A stretch of DNA of 13,444 bases from Spirochaetota bacterium (GCA_029565815.1 JAKQNL010000112.1:1-13444); one strand, 5' to 3'; counted from the first letter of the stretch, positions 1 to 7,089 are shown. Notes: a model not told the origin generated them from the letters alone. Numbers and translations: made by a program.

Positions 1-1430
1 CCATGTTCTCCGACGAGCTGGCCGAAGCCTTCCTGGAAGGCACCGAGACGCCGGAAATGATCAAAGCCGCCATACGCAAGGGCACCATAGCCGAGCAGCT
101 GGTTCCCGTGTTTGTTGGCTCCGCATACAAGAACAAGGGCGTGCAGCTCCTGTTGAACGGCGTTATCGACTATCTGCCGAATCCGACGGAAGTCAAAAAC
201 ATTGCGCTGGACCTGGACAACAACGAAGCGCAAATAGAAGCCATAGCTGACGAGAAAAAGCCGACCATAGCCTTGGCGTTTAAGCTAGAAGACGGCCAGT
301 ACGGCCAGCTTACCTACGTGCGCATCTACCAGGGCTCGCTTAAAAAGGGCGACGAACTTATTAACACCCGCGCGCGCAAGAAGTTCAAGGTTGGCCGGCT
401 GGTGCGCATGCACTCTGCATCCATGGAAGACATCAACGAGGGAACGCCCGGCGACATCGTAGCCCTCTTCGGCATCGAGTGTGCTTCCGGCGATACCTTC
501 TGCGACCCGTCCATCAACGTTGCAATGACCAGTATGTTCGTACCGGAACCGGTTATATCTTTGGCCATCAATCCCAAAGACAAAAAGAGCGCGGATCAGA
601 TGTCCAAGGCCCTGAACCGATTCACCAAAGAAGACCCGACCTTCCGCACCTACGTGGATCCTGAGTCCAACCAGACCATCGTGCAGGGCATGGGCGAATT
701 GCACCTGGACGTGTACATCGAGCGCATGCGCCGCGAGTACAAGTGCGAAGTAGACACCGGCATGCCGCAGGTTGCATACCGCGAAGCCATTAGCCAGCGG
801 GCGGATTTCTCCTACACCCACAAAAAGCAGACCGGTGGTTCCGGTCAGTACGGCAAGGTGGGCGGCTACATCGAGCCCTGCGAACTGCAGTACGAGTTTG
901 TCGACGCGGTTAAAGGCGGCGCGATTCCCAACGAGTTCATCCCGTCCTGTGACAAGGGCTTTAAGGAAGCGGTCAAAAAAGGCTCGCTTATCAACTTCCC
1001 CGTGGTTAACGTGCGCTGTGTGATCAACGACGGCCAGAGCCACCCGGTAGACTCCTCCGACATCGCCTTCCAGCTTGCGGCCATTGGCGCATTCCGGGAA
1101 GCGTACGAGAAGGCAAAGCCGGCAATACTCGAGCCGCTCATGAAGGTAACGGTAGAAGGCCCGACCGAGTTCCAGGGCAACATATTTGCTTCCGTGAACC
1201 AGCGCCGCGGCCTCATAACCGCAAGCACCGAGGAAAGCGCTTTCTGCCGCGTGGAAGCCGAAGTTCCCCTGTCGGAAATGTTCGGATACTCCACCGTACT
1301 CCGATCCCTTACCCAAGGCAAGGCGGAATTCTCCATGGAGTTCCTGAAGTACGGCAAAGTGCCAACCAGCGTTTCCGAGCAGCTACGCAAAGAATTCCTG
1401 GACAAGAAGAAAGCCGAGCAGGGCCGATAA
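1..1430 (+). CDS. fusA: Elongation factor G, C-terminal part (5' end outside window)
   Basis: EF-G is the GTPase that moves tRNAs and mRNA through the ribosome. The visible 475 residues (codons in frame from base 3) lack the P-loop and most of the G domain, which lie to the left. Seen in order: domain II (around residues 85-170), domain III with the [10 protein letters not shown] motif, domain IV with a [10 protein letters not shown] segment and the tip region [13 protein letters not shown], and domain V with [15 protein letters not shown] and [14 protein letters not shown]. The ending [13 protein letters not shown] resembles the spirochaete/delta-proteobacterial and mitochondrial EF-G1 type rather than the classical E. 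coli type. That makes it more likely a translocase than TetM or a recycling-only EF-G2, but full-length phylogeny is needed to separate paralogues. A hairpin follows five bases after the stop. Confidence 0.96.
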   Translation, partial: MFSDELAEAFLEGTETPEMIKAAIRKGTIAEQLVPVFVGSAYKNKGVQLLLNGVIDYLPNPTEVKNIALDLDNNEAQIEAIADEKKPTIALAFKLEDGQYGQLTYVRIYQGSLKKGDELINTRARKKFKVGRLVRMHSASMEDINEGTPGDIVALFGIECASGDTFCDPSINVAMTSMFVPEPVISLAINPKDKKSADQMSKALNRFTKEDPTFRTYVDPESNQTIVQGMGELHLDVYIERMRREYKCEVDTGMPQVAYREAISQRADFSYTHKKQTGGSGQYGKVGGYIEPCELQYEFVDAVKGGAIPNEFIPSCDKGFKEAVKKGSLINFPVVNVRCVINDGQSHPVDSSDIAFQLAAIGAFREAYEKAKPAILEPLMKVTVEGPTEFQGNIFASVNQRRGLITASTEESAFCRVEAEVPLSEMFGYSTVLRSLTQGKAEFSMEFLKYGKVPTSVSEQLRKEFLDKKKAEQGR

Positions 1431-1434
1431 TCAC

Positions 1435-1469
1435 AAACCCGGCGTTTGCGTAATGGCAGCGCCGGGTTT
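1435..1469 (+). terminator. Terminator-like hairpin after fusA
   Basis: Perfect 10-bp inverted repeat AAACCCGGCG (1435-1444) / CGCCGGGTTT (1460-1469) with a 15-base loop, starting five bases after the fusA stop. The T run is only three bases, so termination may be partial. A TTG start at 1446 that would extend the next gene lies inside the loop, which argues against that start. Confidence 0.65.
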
Positions 1470-1562
1470 ATACTTGAGACAGGAGGGCAAACAAACGGCC
1501 ATTACCGGCCACGACAAGACCCCATGCCTGCCTCCCTATCACAGCTTTTGGAAGGAGCCCCC

Positions 1563-2267
1563 ATGCTGAAAGAGGAACTTGTCAAGAAAAGCCCTGTCCG
1601 CGTTCTCGAAAAGGGCATTGAAGGCGGACTAAAACCCGGCAACATTGGCGTTATAGCAAGCCGCAAGGGCATAGGCAAAACGAGCGTTCTGGTTCAGCTT
1701 GCGCTGGACAAACTGATGCAAGGCCACAAGGTAATACACGTTTCCTTCACCACGCATACCAGTTACGTAATCTCCTGGTATGAAAATATTTTTACCGAAG
1801 TTGCAAAGCGCCGCAACCTGGAAAACTACAGCGATGTCCATGAAGACTTGGTAAAAAACCGCGTCATCATGAACTTCAACCAAGACGGCGTAAGCACCGA
1901 CCAGATGCTTAAGTCACTGCGCGCCATGATAGTGGACGGTGGCTTCGATGCGAGCGCCATCATAGCGGACGGCTTTGACTTTACCTGCGCTCAGCCAGAA
2001 AACTTCGCGAAGATCCATGCATTCGCTCAGGAAATGAAGCTGGAATTCTGGTACTCCTGCACCATGATAGGCGAGGAACCCCTGTCCGACAAAACAAATG
2101 TTCCGGTTATGCTGCGCGATTTCATGAAGTACATAACCGTACTCATAGTCCTTGAGCCAAAGGTGGAGTACATACACTTTGTGGTGGTAAAAGACCATGG
2201 CCGCATGAATCCGGAAGACTTGCGCATTAAACTGGACGCAAAAACCCTTCTGATAGCGGAAGCATAA
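1563..2267 (+). CDS. RecA/DnaB-like P-loop ATPase domain protein, role unknown
   Basis: Predicted 234-residue soluble protein. The fold is suggested by the order GNIGVIASRKGIGKTSVLVQLAL (divergent Walker A, residues about 22-44), a hydrophobic strand ending in Asp at ASAIIADGFD (Walker B-like), and a C-terminal VVKDHGRMNPEDLRIKLDAKTLLI segment. The last resembles the end of DnaB or KaiC-type ATPase domains, where K-x-R/H-G precedes a final strand. The Walker A has Ser where Gly or Ala is usual (S-x4-GKT). No helicase primase-interaction domain is present, so this is a lone ATPase domain. Start 1563 is chosen because AAGGAG sits six bases upstream; ATG 1524 has no such site and TTG 1446 is inside a hairpin. 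It follows fusA but a hairpin separates them. I do not recognise a named family. Confidence 0.8.
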   Translation: MLKEELVKKSPVRVLEKGIEGGLKPGNIGVIASRKGIGKTSVLVQLALDKLMQGHKVIHVSFTTHTSYVISWYENIFTEVAKRRNLENYSDVHEDLVKNRVIMNFNQDGVSTDQMLKSLRAMIVDGGFDASAIIADGFDFTCAQPENFAKIHAFAQEMKLEFWYSCTMIGEEPLSDKTNVPVMLRDFMKYITVLIVLEPKVEYIHFVVVKDHGRMNPEDLRIKLDAKTLLIAEA

Positions 2268-2283
2268 CAAGCCCCGCGTTTCT

Positions 2284-2312
2284 AAAAAAGCCCGCGAAAG
2301 CGGGTTTTTTTT
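2284..2312 (+). terminator. Intrinsic terminator of the P-loop ATPase gene
   Basis: CCCGC (2291-2295), GAAA loop, GCGGG (2300-2304), then eight T residues. Flanking A residues at 2284-2289 extend the stem into the T tract, so it could also work in the opposite direction. It lies 17 bases after the stop codon. Confidence 0.92.
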
Positions 2313-2329
2313 ATACTGTTTTAGAAATC

Positions 2330-2348
2330 CCAATAAGCTTCGGGGCAC
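2330..2348 (+). repeat. Short repeat motif, copy 1
   Basis: CCAATAAGCTTCGGGGCAC shares 16 exact bases (2333-2348) with the copy ending at 10002, and 13 exact bases (2330-2342) with the reverse complement of 9863-9875. It lies just after the terminator at 2284-2312. CCC upstream and GGGG within can pair around a loop. Confidence 0.6.
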
Positions 2349-2494
2349 GAGCGAATCCCTACCTAGTGTTATGAAGATTTGGGGTACTATGCAGCTATTT
2401 CTTTTTTCTAGAAATAGTTACAACACTTGCACCAGGAGTATCCGCCCCCAGGCCTACCCGTTGCTTGTCTCTGCAGCTTTGCTAGTAGCCCATC

Positions 2495-2515
2495 CCAAAG
2501 CTTCGTAACACTACA
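2495..2515 (+). repeat. Degenerate relative of the short repeat motif
   Basis: The segment from 2495 reads CCAA-AGCTTCGTA then CACTACAG. The reverse complement of the 9854-9875 copy reads CCAATAAGCTTCGTA then GCATTACAG. The two agree at most positions after a two-base gap, suggesting common descent or a common binding site upstream of fprA and trpB. Confidence 0.4.
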
Positions 2516-2526
2516 GAAGTATTGCT

Positions 2527-2553
2527 AGTACCTATTCTGGTATTAAAGTACCT
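2527..2553 (+). promoter_or_regulatory. Direct repeat AGTACCT upstream of the fprA promoter
   Basis: AGTACCT occurs at 2527-2533 and 2547-2553, exactly 20 bases apart (about two helical turns), ending two bases before the proposed -35 box. The geometry would suit an activator bound on one DNA face. No regulator gene is adjacent to confirm it. Confidence 0.35.
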
Positions 2554-2555
2554 GA

Positions 2556-2584
2556 TTGACTAAACTCTAAAACAGTAGTACACT
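2556..2584 (+). promoter_or_regulatory. Probable sigma-70-type promoter of fprA
   Basis: TTGACT (2556-2561), 17-base spacer, TACACT (2579-2584). This predicts transcription from about 2591 and a leader of about 50 bases. Confidence 0.65.
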
Positions 2585-2588
2585 TTTC

Positions 2589-2615
2589 CTTGTGCTCAGT
2601 GTTAGAGCACGCAAG
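2589..2615 (+). promoter_or_regulatory. 5' leader hairpin of fprA mRNA
   Basis: GTGCTC (2592-2597) and GAGCAC (2605-2610) form a 6-bp stem with a seven-base loop. An alternative pairing extends it with CTTG/CAAG and a two-base bulge. It coincides with the predicted transcript 5' end and lies before the GGGAGG ribosome site at 2632-2637. A 5' stem of this kind could stabilise the mRNA. Confidence 0.5.
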
Positions 2616-2642
2616 AGCCTTGTTACAGTACGGGAGGCAGGA

Positions 2643-3833
2643 ATGAAAAAGCATGTCGCGGCCAATGTGTCGTGGGTAGGCAAAGTAGACTGGGAGCTGT
2701 CCAAATTCCATGGTGATGAATATTCGACTCACAAAGGTTCCACCTACAACAGCTACGTTATAGAAGAAGAAAAAACTGTGCTCATCGATACCGTATGGGC
2801 ACCCTATGCACAAGAGTTTGTAGACAATCTGGAAGCAGAAGGCCTTTTAGCAAAACTGGATGCGGTAATAGCCCAGCATGCGGAGACCGACCACTCCGGC
2901 GCTTTGCCAGAACTCCTACGACGGCGGCCGGATCTGCCGGTGTACTGCACCGCTAACGGCATCAAAAGCCTCAAAGGCCATTACCACCAGGATTGGGATT
3001 TTCATCCGGTAAAAACCGGTGACGAGTTTATGCTTGGAAACGGCAAAAAGCTTGTGTTTGTAGAAGCGCCTATGCTCCACTGGCCCGACAGCATGTTCAG
3101 CTACATGACCGGCGACGCCATACTGTTTTCGAATGACGCTTTCGGCCAGCACCTGGCTACCGAGCGCTTGTTTAACGATCGTGTCGATCAGGATGTACTA
3201 TGGACCGAGTGTTTAAAGTATTACGCGAATATTCTGACGCCATTCTCCAGCCTGGTTAAATCGAAAATCGACCAGGTGCTGGCTCTCAATCTTCCGGTGG
3301 CTATGATCGCTACCAGCCACGGCGTTATATGGCGCGACAACCCTACCCAAATTGTACTCAAGTACCTGGAGTGGTGCCAGGAATACAAAGAAGACCGGGT
3401 TACTATTTTATGCGACAGCATGTGGAACGGCACCAGGGCTTTGGCCGACGAACTGGCACGAGGCATATCGGATGCGTCGCCAGGTACCACCGTGATGGTG
3501 CACTGCCTATCAAAGTTTGACAAAAACGACGCGCTTGCGGATGTATTCCGATCCAAAGCCATACTCCTTGGTTCGCCCACGGTGAATAAGGGAATACTCA
3601 CTGCGGTCGCTGCAATTATAGAGGAGATGAAAGGCCTGCGCTTCCGCGGGAAAAAAGCAGCAGCCTTTGGTACCTACGGATGGTCGGGTGAATCCGTAAG
3701 CGTTTTGTCAGCAGCGCTCGACGCATGCGGCTTTGAGCGTGTTGATGACGGCTTAAAAGCTCTGTGGAATCCCGATGCGGATTCGCTGAAAGCTGCGTAC
3801 GATTACGGCAAGGCTTTTGCTGGAAAAATCTAA
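2643..3833 (+). CDS. fprA: A-type flavoprotein (flavodiiron O2/NO reductase)
   Basis: Flavodiiron proteins reduce O2 to water, or NO to N2O, in the cytoplasm of anaerobes, with electrons usually from rubredoxin. The 396-residue length matches the two-domain class. The N-terminal metallo-beta-lactamase-like domain has the diiron ligand set: H79, E81, D83 and H84 in HAETDHSG, H146 in MLHWPDS, D165 in FSNDAFG and H226 in TSHGVIW. The spacing is the same as I recall for the Desulfovibrio gigas enzyme. The C-terminal flavodoxin domain starts near residue 252 with the FMN phosphate loop DSMWNGTRALA. There is no fused rubredoxin or flavin reductase, so a separate donor is needed; none is in the window. 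Start 2643 is preceded by GGGAGG; an upstream ATG at 2592 lies in the leader hairpin. Substrate preference (O2 or NO) cannot be read from this sequence. Confidence 0.95.
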   Translation: MKKHVAANVSWVGKVDWELSKFHGDEYSTHKGSTYNSYVIEEEKTVLIDTVWAPYAQEFVDNLEAEGLLAKLDAVIAQHAETDHSGALPELLRRRPDLPVYCTANGIKSLKGHYHQDWDFHPVKTGDEFMLGNGKKLVFVEAPMLHWPDSMFSYMTGDAILFSNDAFGQHLATERLFNDRVDQDVLWTECLKYYANILTPFSSLVKSKIDQVLALNLPVAMIATSHGVIWRDNPTQIVLKYLEWCQEYKEDRVTILCDSMWNGTRALADELARGISDASPGTTVMVHCLSKFDKNDALADVFRSKAILLGSPTVNKGILTAVAAIIEEMKGLRFRGKKAAAFGTYGWSGESVSVLSAALDACGFERVDDGLKALWNPDADSLKAAYDYGKAFAGKI

Positions 3834-3836
3834 GCC

Positions 3837-4057
3837 GGGGATTAACCCTCCGGTCCCCGGGAACTGTAAGCTGGCCCCGGGGTCTGACCCTCAGGCCAGG
3901 GACTGACCCTGCAGCTGGGGACTGACCCTCCGGCCGGGGTCTGACCCTGTATGCTGGCCTCGGGGACTGTCCCTGCAGCCGGGGACTGTCCCTCCGGGCG
4001 GGGTCTAACCCTGTATGCTGGCCTCGGGGACTGTCCCTGCAGCCGGGGACTGTCCCT
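3837..4057. repeat. Tandem array of eleven 13-bp palindromic units
   Basis: Units begin at 3837, 3858, 3879, 3898, 3917, 3936, 3962, 3981, 4000, 4026 and 4045, spaced 19, 21 or 26 bases apart. The best units are GGGGACTGTCCCT and GGGGTCTGACCCT. Their cores GGGAC-T-GTCCC and GGGTC-T-GACCC are perfect odd palindromes, and other units are hybrids (GGGGACTGACCCT) or degraded. Linkers are six GC-rich bases or a 13-base GTATGCTGGCCTC. The array fills the gap between the fprA and pgl stop codons, which face each other. The units resemble the short GC-rich palindromes called REP-like in other genomes, but no REP-associated transposase is present here. Confidence 0.9.
3936..4057. repeat. 64-bp higher-order direct repeat within the palindromic array
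   Basis: Bases 3936-3993 and 4000-4057 are the same apart from one change (G at 3943, A at 4007), giving a 64-base period made of three 13-base units plus linkers of 13, 6 and 6. The near identity suggests a recent duplication at the pgl-proximal end of the array. Confidence 0.9.
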
Positions 4058-4073
4058 CTAAGCGGTGAATGGC

Positions 4074-4754
4074 TTAGCTAAGCACAAACACTACCGTGTC
4101 CCGGGTAATGGCTCCACTTGCTATGCAGCTGGGATCACGGTCTGCAAACCGGGCAAGGGCCTGTTCTTTTCTGCGGGAGCCGACCAGAAAGCGCGTGTGC
4201 TTGCAGGCACGAATAGCTTCCAAGGTTAGGCTCACCCGCTTGTAAGGATGGGACGGAGCAATGGTATCCACGGTGCGGCCGCTTAAAGGCTTGTGATAGC
4301 CGGGAAATAGTCCTGCGGTATGGCCGTCAGCACCTATGCCCAAATAGCATAGATCAAACAAGGTTCCATCTTCCGCAGTAAGTTCGTTGAGTTGTGCATC
4401 CATCGTGTAGGCCGATCCAGGACCATCCGGCCACGAAAGTAGCTGTGCCTGCCCGTCGTCAAGAAGCTCCTGGAACACGGATCGCAGCATGGTTTCATTC
4501 CGTTGGTCTGCATTGGATACATCGATGCGCTCATCCCCAGGAACCAGAATATATTCCAGGACCTGGCCTTGTTCGTCCACGGCACTTGCCATCGCGCGCG
4601 CAAGCTGTCGGTATACTGCTATGGGACTTGTACCGCCGGCAAGGCAGATACGCATGGGTGTGTTTCCTTGGAAGCTGCGCGCAAGGGAAAGAAAATCCTT
4701 GACCGCGGCGGCAGCCCATGCATCACTAGAAGTAAATCTACGAAACTGTGTCAT
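4074..4754 (-). CDS. pgl: 6-phosphogluconolactonase
   Basis: Hydrolyses 6-phosphogluconolactone to 6-phosphogluconate in the oxidative pentose phosphate pathway (cytoplasm). About 226 residues, the usual length of the DevB-type enzyme. Family motifs seen are LAGGTSPIAVYRQLA near the N-terminus, VPGDERIDVSNADQRNE, LGIGADGHTAGLFPG with the catalytic-region His, and a C-terminal SGAITRDTVVFVLS. Glucosamine-6-phosphate deaminase shares the fold, but the GADGHTAGLFPG segment favours the lactonase. Two in-frame ATGs are possible, 4754 and 4772, neither with a clear ribosome site; 4754 fits the family N-terminus better. It is divergent from the LarA-family gene with a gap of about 50-65 bases, so the two could share control. 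No zwf or gnd is visible beside it. Confidence 0.92.
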   Translation of the reverse strand: MTQFRRFTSSDAWAAAAVKDFLSLARSFQGNTPMRICLAGGTSPIAVYRQLARAMASAVDEQGQVLEYILVPGDERIDVSNADQRNETMLRSVFQELLDDGQAQLLSWPDGPGSAYTMDAQLNELTAEDGTLFDLCYLGIGADGHTAGLFPGYHKPLSGRTVDTIAPSHPYKRVSLTLEAIRACKHTRFLVGSRRKEQALARFADRDPSCIASGAITRDTVVFVLS

Positions 4755-4804
4755 ACGCAAACTATGAATCATGAATCGAAGCTACGCAAGCATAACAAAA
4801 ATTA

Positions 4805-4813
4805 TGGTATACT
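4805..4813 (+). promoter_or_regulatory. Extended -10 promoter of the LarA-family gene
   Basis: TGGTATACT is a near-perfect extended -10 (TGn plus TATACT at 4808-4813). No good -35 is seen, as is common for extended -10 promoters. The start codon A at 4820 is seven bases after the box, where transcription would be expected to begin, implying a leaderless mRNA. Confidence 0.6.
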
Positions 4814-4819
4814 CCTTTC

Positions 4820-6085
4820 ATGAACGACGATCTTCTGTTTTCCCGCGGCTCGGAAGACACTATCCTGAGCGATCAAGACCTTCGCGATGGCTTAACGCAG
4901 GCACTCGATGCACTTGGGCCAAAAACCCGCGTGTGCGCGTTGCCCCCCGATGGAACCCGAGCTCATGCCCGGGCAGGTATTTTGACCTCACAGTTATACG
5001 ACTATTACGGATCGAGTCTATCCTGCGTCATTCCGGCACTAGGAACGCACCGGTCCATGGGCCAGGACGAGTTTGAGCGCATGTTCCCCGGCGTTCCTTA
5101 CAGCTTACACCGGGCTCACGAGTGGCGCACTGGCCTTACAGAGCTTGGTCGCGTTCCCAAAGAATTCATAAGCGAAATTTCCGAAGGCGCTTGCTCTTTT
5201 GACTGGCCAGCCCAGATAAACCGGCATATCGTAGAAGGTGGATATGAGCTAATTGTTTCGATCGGACAGGTGGTGCCACATGAAGTGGTGGGCATGGCAA
5301 ATCATTCCAAAAACCTGTTTATCGGAACCGGCGGCATAGAAGCAATAAATAGATCACATTGGCTAGGCGCGGTGTGCGGCATAGAGCGCATCATGGGCAA
5401 ACTCGATACGCCGGTTAGGGCGGTTTTGGATTATGCGCTAAAGAACTTTGCGCAAGCGCTACCCATGCTGTGGGTGCTTACGGTGGTTGGTCCATTGGCC
5501 GACGGAACCATGGTAACCCGGGGGCTGTTTATAGGAACCGGCCGCAGTTGCCTAGAACAAGCTGCAAAGCTATCGGAAGCGGTGAACATTCAGCACCTGG
5601 AAAAGCCCATTGAACGCGCGCTTGTTTGGCTGGATCCAAGCGAGTATCGCTCTACCTGGCTGGGCAACAAGGCAATCTACCGAACCCGCATGGCAATGGC
5701 CGATGGCGGCAACCTTACCATTATCGCACCGGGCATACGATGCTTTGGCGAGGATTCTGGCATCGATTCCATGATACGAAAGCACGGTTACTGCGGCACA
5801 AAAGCATGCATGAACCTAGTTGCATCGGGCGTTCTAGCCGAGCATCTAGCCGCGGCTGCCCACTTGATACACGGCTCAAGCGAAGGCAGATTTTCGGTAA
5901 CGCTTGCAGCCGGCGGCTTAAGCAAGGAAGAAGTTCAATGCGTTGGCTACCAGTGGGCCGATTGTAACGACCTTGCACAGCGACTCAAGATAGCCACGCT
6001 ACGCGACGGTTATAACGACAGCCCGGACGGTCCCTTGTATTTCATAAGGAACCCGGCTCTTGGCCTGTGGTCAGCTCAAAAATGA
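4820..6085 (+). CDS. LarA-family (DUF2088) nickel-pincer 2-hydroxyacid racemase/epimerase homologue
   Basis: LarA enzymes racemise or epimerise 2-hydroxyacids using a nickel-pincer nucleotide bound to a lysine. The 421 residues carry the whole set of known catalytic positions: D44 and R47 (PPDGTR), H77 (GTHRSM), H154 (VVPHEVVG), K164 (NHSKNLF) and H180 (NRSHWL). From memory these correspond to D72, R75, H108, H174, K184 and H200 of the Lactobacillus plantarum lactate racemase, with matching spacing between the last three. The motif sequences are divergent (DGTR for DxTRP, SKN for GRK), so lactate is not assured. Members acting on malate, phenyllactate, hydroxyglutarate and gluconate are known, and the divergent pgl makes a sugar acid worth considering. 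The cofactor genes larB, larC and larE are not in the window. No Shine-Dalgarno site precedes the start. Confidence 0.88.
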   Translation: MNDDLLFSRGSEDTILSDQDLRDGLTQALDALGPKTRVCALPPDGTRAHARAGILTSQLYDYYGSSLSCVIPALGTHRSMGQDEFERMFPGVPYSLHRAHEWRTGLTELGRVPKEFISEISEGACSFDWPAQINRHIVEGGYELIVSIGQVVPHEVVGMANHSKNLFIGTGGIEAINRSHWLGAVCGIERIMGKLDTPVRAVLDYALKNFAQALPMLWVLTVVGPLADGTMVTRGLFIGTGRSCLEQAAKLSEAVNIQHLEKPIERALVWLDPSEYRSTWLGNKAIYRTRMAMADGGNLTIIAPGIRCFGEDSGIDSMIRKHGYCGTKACMNLVASGVLAEHLAAAAHLIHGSSEGRFSVTLAAGGLSKEEVQCVGYQWADCNDLAQRLKIATLRDGYNDSPDGPLYFIRNPALGLWSAQK

Positions 6086-6096
6086 CTTTGAGCACA

Positions 6097-7089
6097 TCAA
6101 GCCTGCCACAGCCCCTTGTGTCTGCGCACCTGTACATCTACCAGGCCATCTGATTTCAGCTCCTTAAGTATGTTATATATGGTTATCTTACGCGAAAAGG
6201 CGTTGTAGGCTATTGAGTCAGGATACAGGCGACTGTGCAGTTCGCTTATGCTAGAAGGGCGGCCCAATTTTTTAAGGCAGTCTAATACGGCGGGTTTATA
6301 CATGTACGTCTCTTCAAGGACGCGGTTGAGCGTTTCGCGAATTGCCGTAACGCCTAGCACAGGACAGCCATGGCCGGGAACCAGCGTGCCGATATCAAGC
6401 TTTAAAAGCGACTGGAGGTTAGCAACCGAAAGCGCCCACGACGAATCCGAGGACAACAGCGATGCCCCCGGAGAACAGCGGAGATCGAAAAGATCACCGC
6501 TGTAGACTATGCCCTCATTTGGAAGATGAAACCCGCAATGGCCCTGGCAGTGTCCATACAAGGCCAAAGGCTTCATAATTCCACAGCCAAAATCATTAGG
6601 CATCTTGTCGGAAAAGAAGTTGTCTACCTTTATGTAGTCAAAGGACAAGCCAAGCGTTCTTAAGTGGTTTTTTATCAACACACCAGGGAAAACAAAAAGC
6701 TCGGAGCGAAACCAATCAGGATAGTTAAAATAGTATTCGAAAAGAAAATCAGGGTTTCTGGTTAACTTTTCATTATCCTCGTGCATGAGAAAAGCAATAC
6801 CCTCGCCCTTTTTGGCAAGCTCTTTGGCCATCATGGTGTGGTCAGGATGGGCGTGCGAAAACACGATAACAGCGCTTTCATTTAGATCGACACCATCACT
6901 CGACTGTTCGGCCTGCAACCTTCGCCGGTGCGGTCCCTTACTCATGCCCGAATCGATCATAAGCTGTACGTCGCCTTGAATAACCAGAAAATTAGACGAA
7001 CCGATACCTGGATAGTGGCTAAAGTAGCCATGGCGACTGTAATCCACCCTGTCGCCTTCATAGCAGAACACTGATTCTGATATGCGCAT
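6097..7089 (-). CDS. Metallo-beta-lactamase fold hydrolase with C-terminal winged helix
   Basis: 330 residues, no signal peptide, probably cytoplasmic. Metal-binding motifs are complete: H79, H81, D83 and H84 in SHAHPDHT, H184 in GHCQGHCGF, D199 in YSGDLFD and H240 in VPGHGCPV, as expected for a dinuclear zinc (or iron) hydrolase. From about residue 265 a winged-helix segment follows (LDCLKKLGRPSSISELHSRLY to ILKELKSDGLVDVQ), like the C-terminal domain of LACTB2-type proteins. That would suggest a thioester, lactone or nucleic-acid phosphodiester substrate, but nothing here decides between them. GGAG lies eight bases before the ATG. The stop is 11 bases from the convergent LarA-family stop. 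The upstream intergenic region is shared with the divergent propeller gene. Confidence 0.85.
   Translation of the reverse strand: MRISESVFCYEGDRVDYSRHGYFSHYPGIGSSNFLVIQGDVQLMIDSGMSKGPHRRRLQAEQSSDGVDLNESAVIVFSHAHPDHTMMAKELAKKGEGIAFLMHEDNEKLTRNPDFLFEYYFNYPDWFRSELFVFPGVLIKNHLRTLGLSFDYIKVDNFFSDKMPNDFGCGIMKPLALYGHCQGHCGFHLPNEGIVYSGDLFDLRCSPGASLLSSDSSWALSVANLQSLLKLDIGTLVPGHGCPVLGVTAIRETLNRVLEETYMYKPAVLDCLKKLGRPSSISELHSRLYPDSIAYNAFSRKITIYNILKELKSDGLVDVQVRRHKGLWQA

Larger units (their letters stand above)
2313..2555. other. Non-coding region with stem-loops, no gene recognised
   Basis: No credible coding sequence is seen here. It contains a repeat motif at 2330-2348, a 9-bp stem with one G-T pair at 2393-2401/2411-2419 (loop of nine, pyrimidine-rich), and a 7-bp stem AGCTTTG/CAAAGCT at 2475-2481/2496-2502. 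It does not match tRNA, tmRNA, SRP RNA or RNase P as I know them. A small RNA or a decayed mobile element are both possible. Confidence 0.4.

Noticed and set aside
285..1316. Long minus-strand open frame (343 codons) opposite fusA, and a second at 866-1405
   Set aside because: Both lie wholly antisense to well-conserved EF-G codons and show no recognisable domain; they follow from the codon bias of the real gene.
1446..1562. Longer N-terminus for the P-loop gene (TTG 1446 or ATG 1524)
   Set aside because: The first lies inside a perfect hairpin and the second has no ribosome site, while ATG 1563 has AAGGAG at a good distance.
2371..2508. 45-codon plus-strand reading frame before fprA
   Set aside because: No ribosome site, no recognisable sequence, and it runs through stem-loops and a repeat copy; chance is the simpler explanation.
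3837..4057. CRISPR array
   Set aside because: Repeat units are only 13 bases, spacers are 6 or 13 bases and themselves recur, and no cas gene is nearby.
4394..4823. Several overlapping plus-strand frames opposite pgl
   Set aside because: All are antisense to 6-phosphogluconolactonase motifs and lack ribosome sites or domains.
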